The translations under genes were made by a program, and so were the position numbers. Below are positions 52,961 through 60,190 of a DNA stretch of 64,000 nucleotides, piece after piece. The stretch comes from Saccharothrix luteola. GTDB taxonomy: Bacteria > Actinomycetota > Actinomycetes > Mycobacteriales > Pseudonocardiaceae. The stretch lies in assembly GCF_020859565.1 (NCBI RefSeq), contig NZ_JAJHUO010000017.1, positions 168,130 through 232,129 on the forward strand, written 5' to 3'. The number at the start of each line of letters is the position of its first letter. The first letter of the stretch is position 1. The notes under the pieces are model-generated. The model worked only from the letters and a program-made list of their open reading frames with translations, did not search any database and was not told the origin of the DNA.

Positions 52961-54312
52961 TTGACCTGGGCCAGGACGGGGTTCACCTTGGCTTCCGCGT
53001 CGGCCAGGAGCTTGCTGACGTCCGCGTCTCGGTCGGTGAGCACGGCCTGCATGACGTTGTCGAGGATCGCGTACACCTGCTGCGCGTTCGGCGGCTCGAT
53101 CTTGCCCTTCGGCGTGGCGTCCAAGTAGGACTGGAAGTTCGCCACCGGCACCGTGGCCAGGCTCTCCTTGAGCTGGGACTGCTTGGCCGCGATGTCACCG
53201 GTCCACACGTCGGCGACCGGCGGCACGGGCAGGCCGATCGGCTGGCCCTGCTCCTTGTACCGCTGGAGGTTCTTCTCGAACCGGTCCGGGTTGAGGAACT
53301 TCCACTGGATCCACTTCAGGCCGGCCTTGATCTTCTCCGGCGACGCCTTCGGGTTGATCATGTAGCCCTCGCCGCCGATCAGCGTGCCCTCGCCGTCCGG
53401 GATGCCGGTCAGGCCGTAGTTCGCGTAGTCGCCCTTGAACTGGTTGACCAGGGTGGGCACGTTGTCCGGCGCGGCCAGGTACATGCCGAGCTGGCCCGCG
53501 CCCATCATCTGCTGGACGTCCTCGATCACCAGGAGCTGCTTCTCGCCCATGGTGTTGTCGGTCCAACGCATGTCCTTGAGGTGCTGGAGGGCTTCACGGC
53601 CCTTGTCGTTGTTGAAGTCGGCGACCCACTTGTCGCCGTCCTGGCGGGCGACCTGGCCGCCGACGGAGTACATCCACGCGGTGAAGTGCCAGCCGCCCTG
53701 GTTGTTCTTGCTGTACTCGGCGAAGCCGACCTTGCCGTCGCCGAGCGCGGTGATCTTCTTGGCGGCCTCGCGGACCTCGTCCCACGTCTTCGGCGGCTGG
53801 TCGGGGTTCAGGCCCGCCTGGGTGAACAGCGCGCGGTTGTAGAGCAGGCCCATCGAGTAGTTGGCGGTCGGGACGCCGTAGACCTTGCCGTCCTTGCTGA
53901 AGACGTCGCGCAGCTCGGGCCGGATGGCGTCGTAGTTCGGGAAGTCCTTGACGTAGTCGGTGATGTCGGCGGCCTGCCGGCGGGCGATGAGGTTCGCGGG
54001 GTCGGTGAAGTAGGCGTAGAAGACGTCCTCGAGCTGGCCGCCGGCGAGCTTCGCGGAGAACGTCTTGGGGTCCATGAACCCCTCGTGCGGCTCGATGTCG
54101 ATGTCGGGGTTGGCGGCCTCGAACTCGGCCACGTCCTCGTCGAAGACCTTGCGCTCGAACGGCTGGGTCTGCGGCGGCTGGCCGTTGACCGAGATCGTGA
54201 CCTTGCCGCCGGCGGCGCCGGTCTCGTCGGCTTGCGAGCACGCGACGGCGGTCAGGCTCAGGCTGCCTGCCAGCAGCAACCCCGCCGCTCTGCGGAGGCT
54301 GAATGAGTTCAT
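52957..54312 (-). CDS. Oligosaccharide-binding lipoprotein
   Basis: A 451-aa solute-binding protein with a lipobox (SLTAVACSQ, Cys25). The mature part has the family 1 features FEAANPDIDIEPHEGFMD, DVFYAYFTDPANL, KVYGVPTANYSMGLLYN and GGEGYMINP. GGAGGG lies ahead of the ATG. It is the first gene of the operon leading to the GH13 glucosidase. The region upstream (54313-54440) contains AACTCGCAA at 54390-54398, a 9-mer also found by the LacI start, which may be part of the operator. Confidence 0.9.
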   Translation of the reverse strand: MNSFSLRRAAGLLLAGSLSLTAVACSQADETGAAGGKVTISVNGQPPQTQPFERKVFDEDVAEFEAANPDIDIEPHEGFMDPKTFSAKLAGGQLEDVFYAYFTDPANLIARRQAADITDYVKDFPNYDAIRPELRDVFSKDGKVYGVPTANYSMGLLYNRALFTQAGLNPDQPPKTWDEVREAAKKITALGDGKVGFAEYSKNNQGGWHFTAWMYSVGGQVARQDGDKWVADFNNDKGREALQHLKDMRWTDNTMGEKQLLVIEDVQQMMGAGQLGMYLAAPDNVPTLVNQFKGDYANYGLTGIPDGEGTLIGGEGYMINPKASPEKIKAGLKWIQWKFLNPDRFEKNLQRYKEQGQPIGLPVPPVADVWTGDIAAKQSQLKESLATVPVANFQSYLDATPKGKIEPPNAQQVYAILDNVMQAVLTDRDADVSKLLADAEAKVNPVLAQVK

Positions 54313-54442
54313 GGGGGCGGACCCTCCTCGGGTGTGGTGTGGCGGACACGGTAAGTCGCCCCACCACTTCGCCGCAAGATGTCTACGAAAACTCGCAACT
54401 TCGCGACATCACCCCGTAAGCACCTCGCCCCAACCCCTCGAC

Positions 54443-54613
54443 CCGCGAGAGTCCTACGTTCAACGCGCGAGAGTCCTACGTCCAGAACGCGAGAGTCCTA
54501 CGTCCAGGCACCCCGAGTTGAACGCTCAGCGCAGACGACCGCTGTGCCGAGCGTTGAATTCAGGGGTTGCGAACGTAGGACTCTCGAGCTCTGGAGGTAG
54601 GACTCTCGCGGTT
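54443..54613. repeat. Dispersed modular intergenic repeat, copy E
   Basis: Three inverted units (CGCGAGAGTCCTACGTTC and two with CTACGTCC), the cap CACCCCGAGTTGAACGCTCAG, an 18-base unique centre, then the cap GAGCGTTGAATTCAGGGG and two direct units (GAACGTAGGACTCTCG, GGAGGTAGGACTCTCG). Here the two arms point outward, the reverse of copies A and D. The last unit abuts the TAA of the LacI gene. Confidence 0.88.
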
Positions 54614-55613
54614 AGCGGGGGGCGGGGGCGGTGGAGGAGCGGACGACCAGTTCCGGTTCGAAGAGCAGTTCCTCGTCGGGAACGGGGGTGCCGGCGATCT
54701 GGTTCGCCAGGAGTTCCACGGCGGCGCGGCCCATGGCCTCGATCGGCTGGCGGACCGTGGTCAACGGCGGCTCGGTGCAGGTCATGAGCGGTGAGTCGTC
54801 GTAGCCCACGACGGACACGTCGTGCGGCACCTTGAGGCCGTGCCGACGCACGGCGCGCACGGCGCCCAGCGCCAGCGGATCCGACGCGCACACGATCGCG
54901 GTCACGCCGCGGTGCAGCAGGCGGGTGGTGGCCGCCTGCCCGCCCTCCAGCGAGAACATCGCGTGCTCCTCGAACAGCTCCACCCCCGCACCCGCCGCGC
55001 ACGACGTCAACGCGGTCAGCTTCCGCCGCGACGGCATGTGGTCCGACGGGCCCAGCACCGCCCCGATCCGCGTGTGCCCCAACGCCACCAAGTGCCCGAA
55101 CGCCTGCTCGACCGCCACCGCGTCGTCGCACGACACCCGCGGGAACCCGAGGTCGTCGATGGCCGCGTTCACCAGCACCGCGGGCAGCTTGCGCCGCGTC
55201 ATCTGCCGGTAGTGCTCGTGCGACGCGTCCGCCTGCGCGTACTGCCCGCCGGCGAACACCACCCCGGACACGTGCTGCTCGAACAGCAGCTCCAGGTAGT
55301 CCGCCTCGGTCACGCCGCCGGCCGTCCGGGTGCACAACACCGGCGTGAAGCCGCGTTGCGCCAGGGCGTTGCCGACCACGTCGGCGAACGCGGGGAAGAT
55401 CGGGTTCTGCAGCTCCGGCAGCACCAGGCCGACCAGGCGGGCACGTTCGCCGCGCAGCTGCGTCGGCCGTTCGTACCCGAGCACGTCCAGCGCCGTGAGC
55501 ACGGCCGACCTCGTCGCGTCGGACACGCCCGGCTTGCCGTTGAGCACCCGGCTGACCGTCGCCTCGCTCACGCCGACCTTCGCGGCCACTTCCGCCAACC
55601 GCCGTTGCGTCAT
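54612..55613 (-). CDS. LacI family repressor of the oligosaccharide operon
   Basis: A 333-aa regulator with the LacI helix-turn-helix RLAEVAAKVGVSEATVSRVL at residues 5-24, hinge VLTALDVLGYERP, and the periplasmic-binding fold ending in YDDSPLMTCTEPPLTTVRQP. It lies upstream of the importer/glucosidase genes in the same direction and is their likely repressor, relieved by an oligosaccharide. Its ATG overlaps the stop of the crotonase-like gene, but a promoter immediately before it suggests independent leaderless expression. Confidence 0.9.
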   Translation of the reverse strand: MTQRRLAEVAAKVGVSEATVSRVLNGKPGVSDATRSAVLTALDVLGYERPTQLRGERARLVGLVLPELQNPIFPAFADVVGNALAQRGFTPVLCTRTAGGVTEADYLELLFEQHVSGVVFAGGQYAQADASHEHYRQMTRRKLPAVLVNAAIDDLGFPRVSCDDAVAVEQAFGHLVALGHTRIGAVLGPSDHMPSRRKLTALTSCAAGAGVELFEEHAMFSLEGGQAATTRLLHRGVTAIVCASDPLALGAVRAVRRHGLKVPHDVSVVGYDDSPLMTCTEPPLTTVRQPIEAMGRAAVELLANQIAGTPVPDEELLFEPELVVRSSTAPAPR

Positions 55614-56152
55614 GGAGCAACTATACGGCAGGACTTACGTTCCGCTTGCGTTGACTTGCACTCGTTTGCGAGTTCCACCGCCGCCCGCAACAGCGAGCAC
55701 CGCGGCACGACCCGGTCCACCAACCCGGTGCGCAACGCCTCGTCGGCGGTCACCCGCCGTGCCACCAACACCTGATCGCCCGTCACCCGACCGCCGGTCA
55801 CCCACCCGAGACCACCGTCGGCGGCCAGCACCCGCAGGTCGCACGCCATGGCCAGCTCCGCCGCCTCGCCGGACGGGCTGCCGCCGATCGCCGCGACCAC
55901 CGGCACGGGCAGGTTCGCCACCTCGTCGCGCACCCCGCGCAATGACGCCGCCACCGCTTCACGCTCCGCCACCGACCCCCGGACCAGCCGCCCGGTGTCG
56001 GCGGCGCACAGACCCGGGTCGACCAGCAGCACGACGGCACGGGCACCGGCCACCACCGGCAGCAACGCGCGCACGTCGGCCAGCACGGTGTCCGACGGTT
56101 CGTCGATCCGGATGACCGCGATCCCGCCGGAGACATCGAGTGAGACGGCCAT
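55610..56152 (-). CDS. Short enoyl-CoA hydratase/isomerase-like protein
   Basis: A 180-aa crotonase-fold protein, shorter than the usual 250-270 aa. IAVIRIDEPSDTVL, ARAVVLLVDPG, NLPVPVVAAIGGSPSGEAAELAMACDLRVLA and ALRTGLVDRVV mark the family. The oxyanion-hole Gly-rich region is present, but the catalytic Glu position in the AELAMACD helix region is not clearly conserved, and the C-terminal helices are truncated. The start may be ATG 56152 or the in-frame ATG 56197. The stop overlaps the LacI ATG. Activity is doubtful. Confidence 0.6.
   Translation of the reverse strand: MAVSLDVSGGIAVIRIDEPSDTVLADVRALLPVVAGARAVVLLVDPGLCAADTGRLVRGSVAEREAVAASLRGVRDEVANLPVPVVAAIGGSPSGEAAELAMACDLRVLAADGGLGWVTGGRVTGDQVLVARRVTADEALRTGLVDRVVPRCSLLRAAVELANECKSTQAERKSCRIVAP
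55620..55673 (-). promoter_or_regulatory. Leaderless promoter and inverted repeat before the LacI gene
   Basis: On the minus strand TATAGT (55625-55620) stands six bases before the ATG at 55613, with no ribosome site. Upstream, ACTCG at 55660-55664 and CGAGT at 55669-55673 form an inverted repeat around TTTG, within the 3' end of the crotonase frame; AACTCGCAA here also occurs before the binding-protein gene. Possible autoregulatory site. Confidence 0.45.
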
Positions 56153-56211
56153 GAGCCGCCATCGTGGTCGACGGTTCCCCCGGTTGTCATGTTCCACCCC
56201 ACTATCGGGTG

Positions 56212-56778
56212 ATGACGAGGTACAAATCCCCTGTGAAGCAGTGGGTGGTGGCGGTGGCGGTGGCGTTGGTCGGGCTGACCGGGTGCGCGGTGCCCGTGGC
56301 GGGGCAGCCGACGGCCCGCCCGACGCCGTCGGGGGCCACGCCCGAGGTCGTGCGCTGGATGAACAACTTCTGCGGCGTGGCGAAGTACATGATCGCCTCG
56401 AGCGCTGTGTCGTTCGACGACACGCAGACCGACCCGGTCGAGGCGAAGAAGTCCGTCAGCGAGTCGCTCGGCCGCGTGGTCGACGTGCTCGACGTCGTCC
56501 TGCACGACCTCGACGAGCTGACCCCGGCGCCGACACCCGCCGCCGACACCGCGGTCGAGGTCATCAGCGAGCCGTTGACCAGGGCGCGGGACAAGTTCGT
56601 CTCGGCCAAGTCGACGGTCGACGCGGCGCCGGAGATGACCACCGACGTCTTCTCCACCGTCATCCAGGACATGACCGAGGCCGTCACGGTGATGAACGAG
56701 GCCGTGGAGAAGATGGACGTGGTCTCGCTGCCGGACGAGTACCGCGACGCCGTGGGCGACGCCGAGAACTGCGGCTAG
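56212..56778 (+). CDS. Secreted lipoprotein of unknown function
   Basis: A 188-aa protein with a lipobox (VGLTGCAVP, Cys about residue 25) after a short basic, hydrophobic signal. The mature part is acidic and helical with two conserved-looking Cys (NNFCGVAKY near residue 53 and the terminal ENCG), which could form a disulfide. A regular pattern of Val/Thr-rich helices suggests an all-helical surface protein. I do not recognise a family. Start ATG 56212 is chosen for its position just before the signal; upstream in-frame ATG 56164 would bury the signal. Confidence 0.65.
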   Translation: MTRYKSPVKQWVVAVAVALVGLTGCAVPVAGQPTARPTPSGATPEVVRWMNNFCGVAKYMIASSAVSFDDTQTDPVEAKKSVSESLGRVVDVLDVVLHDLDELTPAPTPAADTAVEVISEPLTRARDKFVSAKSTVDAAPEMTTDVFSTVIQDMTEAVTVMNEAVEKMDVVSLPDEYRDAVGDAENCG

Positions 56779-57002
56779 ACCGGGAACCGCGGGAAGACCG
56801 GGAACCGCGCGCAGACCGGGAACCGATCGGGCCGGGACGCACGGGCCCGAAGCGACGCCGTCCGTTCACCTCCCCGCAGTGCCCTGGTGACCTGCGACGG
56901 AAGCGGTTCTCCGCACATGTGCGGCTTCGTGCCCCCGCACCCGCAAATCTGGGGGCAGGGCCCCCATGTGCGCCGCCGCTCGCGCGTGTCACGTTGTGCG
57001 GC
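56779..57002. other. Non-coding region with short tandem repeat and two hairpins
   Basis: Three copies of ACCGGGAACCG about 17-18 bases apart lie at 56779-56827. CCGCACATGTGCGG (56911-56924) is a perfect 14-base palindrome, and TGGGGGC at 56950 pairs with GCCCCCA at 56960-56966. The second hairpin lies 37 bases before the LanM start and could be a terminator of the lipoprotein gene or an attenuator of the LanM operon. No precursor peptide with a leader and Ser/Thr/Cys-rich core is seen here. Confidence 0.5.
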
Positions 57003-59891
57003 GTGTTCCCCTCCGCCGTAGACCGGCCGCCCCCAGCGTGGTGGCTCAGCGGTGTGCGCGGGAACCACCAAGAGCTGGTCGTCCCCCGTGGACGGCCCTC
57101 ATGGGCCGCGTTCGTGGAACGCGCCACCACGACCGCGGCCCGTGCAGACTTCACCGGCGGCAGCTGGGACGAGGCGTTCGCGTTCGCGCTGAGACCCCTG
57201 GTGAGCGCGGCCGTCGCCCTCGACCCCAGGCTGGACGACGACTTCGCCCACGCCCTGGGCCGGCGGCTGGTCCGGATCGCCGCACGCACGCTCGTGCTGG
57301 AGCTGAACCTCGACCGGGTCGGCGGGCGGCTGGTCGGCGACACGCCGCAGGAGCGGTTCGCCGACTTCGTCCGGCGCGTCGACCTGCCCGCGCTGTTCGC
57401 CCGGTACCCGGTGCTGGCCCGGCTGCTCGGCCAGGCCTGCCTGCACGCGGTCGACGCGCACGCCGAGCTGCTCGACCGGTTCGCCGCCGATCGGCCGGAG
57501 ATCGTGCGGACCCTGCTCGACGGCCGCGACCCCGGCCCGCTCGCGCACGTGGAGACGGGTCGGGGCGACCCGCACGCGCAGGGGCGTTCGGTGGCCGTGC
57601 TGACCTTCGCCGACGGCCGCCGGGTGGTCTACAAGCCCCGGCCCGTGGCGTTGCACCGGGCGTTCGCGGACCTGGTGACGTGGTTCGACGGGCACACCGG
57701 CCTCGGCCTGCGGTTGCCGCGCGCCCTGGCCGGAGCGGGCCACGGGTGGCTGGAGTTCGTCGAGCACCGCCCGTGCGCGGACGTCACCGAGGTCGGCCGG
57801 TTCTACCAGCGGCTGGGCGCGCTGATCGCGCTGCTGTACGCGGTGGACGGCACCGACATGCACTACGAGAACCTGATCGCATCGGGCGACCAGCCGGTGC
57901 TGGTGGACGTGGAGACGGTGTTCCACCCCACGGTCGGGGCCCCGACGGACCCGGCGGTCCGGGCGCTGGCCCGGTCCGTGCACCGCACCGCCGTGCTGCC
58001 GCGCGTGCTGCTGGGCGAGCACGGCGCGCTGGACGTCGGCGGCATCGGCGGCGACCACGGCGACCGGCTGCCGACCGAGGGCGTGGCCTGGCTGCACCCC
58101 GGCACCGACCGGATGCGCCTGGTGCGCAGGCCCGCGCCGATGCCCACCGCGCACAACCGGCCGGTGGTGGACGGTCGCGAGGCCGAGCCCGCCGACTACC
58201 AGGGCGCGCTGCTGGCCGGGTTCCGGATCGGCTACGACGCCCTCTACGACCACCGCGCCGAACTGCTCGGCCCGAACGGGCTGCTGCACGGCTTCGCCGA
58301 CCTGCCGGTGCGGTTCGTGCCGCGGATGACCCAGCTGTACGCGACGTTGCTGGACGAGTCGACGCACCCGGACGCGCTGCGCGGCGCGTCGGACCGCCAG
58401 GACCTCCTCGACCTGCTGTGGGACGGCACGGCGGACGACGACGTGGCGCACGCCCTGGTGCCGCACGAGGTGCGCGACCTGTGGGCGGGCGACGTGCCGC
58501 TGTTCACCACCCGGCCGGGCAGCCGCGACGTGTGGACCTCGACCGGGCAACGGCTGCCGGACCTGCTGCCGTCCTCCGCCCTGGACGCCGTCACGGCCAA
58601 GGTCGCCGCGCTGGACGAGGTGGACAAGCACGACCAGCAGTGGCTGATCAGCGCCGGGCTGGCGAGCAGGCCGCGACCGGTCGAGCACCGCACCGGCCGC
58701 GGGGTCGCCTCGCCGGTGGAGGCGGGCGTCCCCGACCCGCAACGGCTGCTGGTCGCCGCGTGCGGCATCGCCGACGAGGTGCTGGCGCACGCCACGACCG
58801 CCGACGGCCGGGTCAACTGGGTGGGCCTGGAACTGGTGGACGACAGGCACTGGGCGGTCGCCCCGATGGGCGCGGGCCTGTCCAACGGCTACACCGGCGT
58901 CGCGTTGTTCCTGGCCCAGCTCGGCAAGCTGACCGGCGCCGCCCGGTACACGGAGTACGCGCGGGACGCGCTGCGGCCGATCCCCGGCCTGCTGGCCGCG
59001 TTCGCCGAGGACACCGAGATGGCTGTCGCCGTCGGCAGCGGCGCGTTCCACGGGCTGGGCGGCATCTCCTACGGCTTGGCACGGCTGGCGAACCTGCTGG
59101 GCGACGACGAGGTCGGCGACTGGCTGCGCGTCGCCGTGCAGGTCGCGACCGAGGTCGAAGCGGTCGGCGAGGACCCGGCCAACGTGGTCGAGGGGTGGGC
59201 CGGCGGCCTGGCCGCGATGCTGGCGGTGCGGGCGGAGAGCGGCTTGCCCGCAGCCTCGGCGCTGGCCCGCTCCTACGCCGACCGGCTCGCCGAGGCCACC
59301 CCCGGCGGCGACGGTTTCGCCCGCGGCCGGGCGGGCGTCGGCTGGGCGTTGCTGCGCTACGCGCGCGCGGCGGGCGACCAGCGCTACGGTGTGGTCGGGC
59401 GCGCGAACCTGCGGGCCGACCACGCGCTGCGGCAACGCCTGCTCGACGTCGCCGAAGCGGACCACAGCTGGTGCTCCGGGCTCTCCGGCGCGGTGCTCGC
59501 GCACTGCGCCCGTCCGGACCAACCGGTCGACGCGCACACCCTGCACCTCGACCGGTGCCTGAACGCCTTGGCGGTGCACGAGCCCCTGCGGGACCTGAGC
59601 CTGTGCCACGGTGAGCTGGGCGTGATCGAGGCCCTGACCGTCCTCGCGGAACGCGGGCACGGTCTGGCCGCGGCCATGCAGACCCGGCGCGCGGGGCTGG
59701 TCCTCGGGGCGCTGGACCAGTACGGGGCGCGCTGCGGCACGCCCGGCGGCGTCCCGTCGGCCGGCCTGCTCACCGGGCTGTCCGGCATCGGGTACGGCTT
59801 GCTCCGCCTCGGTTTCCCCGAGCAGGTGCCTTCGGTGCTCCTGCTCGGGTCCACGCACGACATCCACCCCCTCGAGGAGAACACCCGATGA
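57003..59891 (+). CDS. lanM: Class II lanthipeptide synthetase LanM
   Basis: A bifunctional enzyme of about 962 aa. The N-terminal DUF4135 dehydratase half contains GRSVAVLTFADGRRVVYKPR, DGTDMHYENLIASGDQPVLVD and LVDVETVFHPTV, the kinase-like residues used for phosphorylation and elimination of Ser/Thr. The C-terminal LanC-like cyclase half has SNGYTGVALFLAQLG and the zinc ligands C824 (WCSG), C868 and H869 (LCHG). The GTG at 57003 is a best guess; GTG 57054 is possible and no ribosome site is seen. The stop overlaps the ATG of a 70-aa peptide gene. Confidence 0.9.
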   Translation: MFPSAVDRPPPAWWLSGVRGNHQELVVPRGRPSWAAFVERATTTAARADFTGGSWDEAFAFALRPLVSAAVALDPRLDDDFAHALGRRLVRIAARTLVLELNLDRVGGRLVGDTPQERFADFVRRVDLPALFARYPVLARLLGQACLHAVDAHAELLDRFAADRPEIVRTLLDGRDPGPLAHVETGRGDPHAQGRSVAVLTFADGRRVVYKPRPVALHRAFADLVTWFDGHTGLGLRLPRALAGAGHGWLEFVEHRPCADVTEVGRFYQRLGALIALLYAVDGTDMHYENLIASGDQPVLVDVETVFHPTVGAPTDPAVRALARSVHRTAVLPRVLLGEHGALDVGGIGGDHGDRLPTEGVAWLHPGTDRMRLVRRPAPMPTAHNRPVVDGREAEPADYQGALLAGFRIGYDALYDHRAELLGPNGLLHGFADLPVRFVPRMTQLYATLLDESTHPDALRGASDRQDLLDLLWDGTADDDVAHALVPHEVRDLWAGDVPLFTTRPGSRDVWTSTGQRLPDLLPSSALDAVTAKVAALDEVDKHDQQWLISAGLASRPRPVEHRTGRGVASPVEAGVPDPQRLLVAACGIADEVLAHATTADGRVNWVGLELVDDRHWAVAPMGAGLSNGYTGVALFLAQLGKLTGAARYTEYARDALRPIPGLLAAFAEDTEMAVAVGSGAFHGLGGISYGLARLANLLGDDEVGDWLRVAVQVATEVEAVGEDPANVVEGWAGGLAAMLAVRAESGLPAASALARSYADRLAEATPGGDGFARGRAGVGWALLRYARAAGDQRYGVVGRANLRADHALRQRLLDVAEADHSWCSGLSGAVLAHCARPDQPVDAHTLHLDRCLNALAVHEPLRDLSLCHGELGVIEALTVLAERGHGLAAAMQTRRAGLVLGALDQYGARCGTPGGVPSAGLLTGLSGIGYGLLRLGFPEQVPSVLLLGSTHDIHPLEENTR

Positions 59892-60100
59892 ACGACGCCA
59901 ACCGCGACGAGGTCACCACCTGGAGCGAAGACCAGGACGGCGACCACCCCGCCGGGGAGATGGCGCTGTCCCGCAGGGCCAAGGCGGGCGCACGGGCACG
60001 CGCGCTGGCCGGCCTCACCATGGCCGTCGGCGCGTACGCCGCGGTCGCGGTGAGCGAAGGAACCATGACCACGGTGAGCGCGCCCGGGCTGCCCCTGTAG
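59888..60100 (+). CDS. Cysteine-free small peptide coupled to LanM
   Basis: A 70-aa peptide whose ATG overlaps the lanM stop by four bases. The N-terminal 27 residues are acidic and Asn/Asp/Glu-rich like a LanM leader; after a basic patch (SRRAKAGARARA) comes a hydrophobic stretch (LAGLTMAVGAYAAVAV) and a tail rich in Ser and Thr (SEGTMTTVSAPGLPL). There is no Cys, so lanthionine rings cannot form from this peptide alone. It may be an unusual precursor that is only dehydrated, or a small membrane or immunity protein. Confidence 0.6.
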   Translation: MNDANRDEVTTWSEDQDGDHPAGEMALSRRAKAGARARALAGLTMAVGAYAAVAVSEGTMTTVSAPGLPL

Positions 60101-60122
60101 CCAGGCTCGGCCCTACCGCCGG

Positions 60123-60155
60123 ACTGCCCGCCCGCACTGGGGGTGCGGGCAGTTT
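60123..60155 (+). terminator. Terminator after the LanM operon
   Basis: ACTGCCCGC at 60123-60131 can pair with GCGGGCAGT at 60145-60153, followed by TTT; an alternative register pairs GCCCGCAC with GTGCGGGC. It lies 22 bases after the peptide gene. Confidence 0.65.
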
Positions 60156-60190
60156 GGCATGCCGCCGTTCGGCTTGACTAAGGTCGGCGC

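Noticed and set aside
15907..55646. 13-mer AGCGGAACGTAAG shared by 15907-15919 and, inverted, 55634-55646
   Set aside because: Pairs of matching 13-mers are expected by chance in 64 kb of both strands, and flanks do not match.
55848..57002. Extension of LanM upstream to give a protein of over 1300 aa
   Set aside because: The extra part runs antisense through the crotonase-like gene and through the lipoprotein gene in another frame, and has no LanM similarity.
56966..57130. Cys-containing plus-strand ORF from 56966 as the missing LanA precursor
   Set aside because: It starts with MCAAARACHVV and turns Arg/Pro-rich within a shadow frame of LanM; it has no leader and no Ser/Thr/Cys-rich core.
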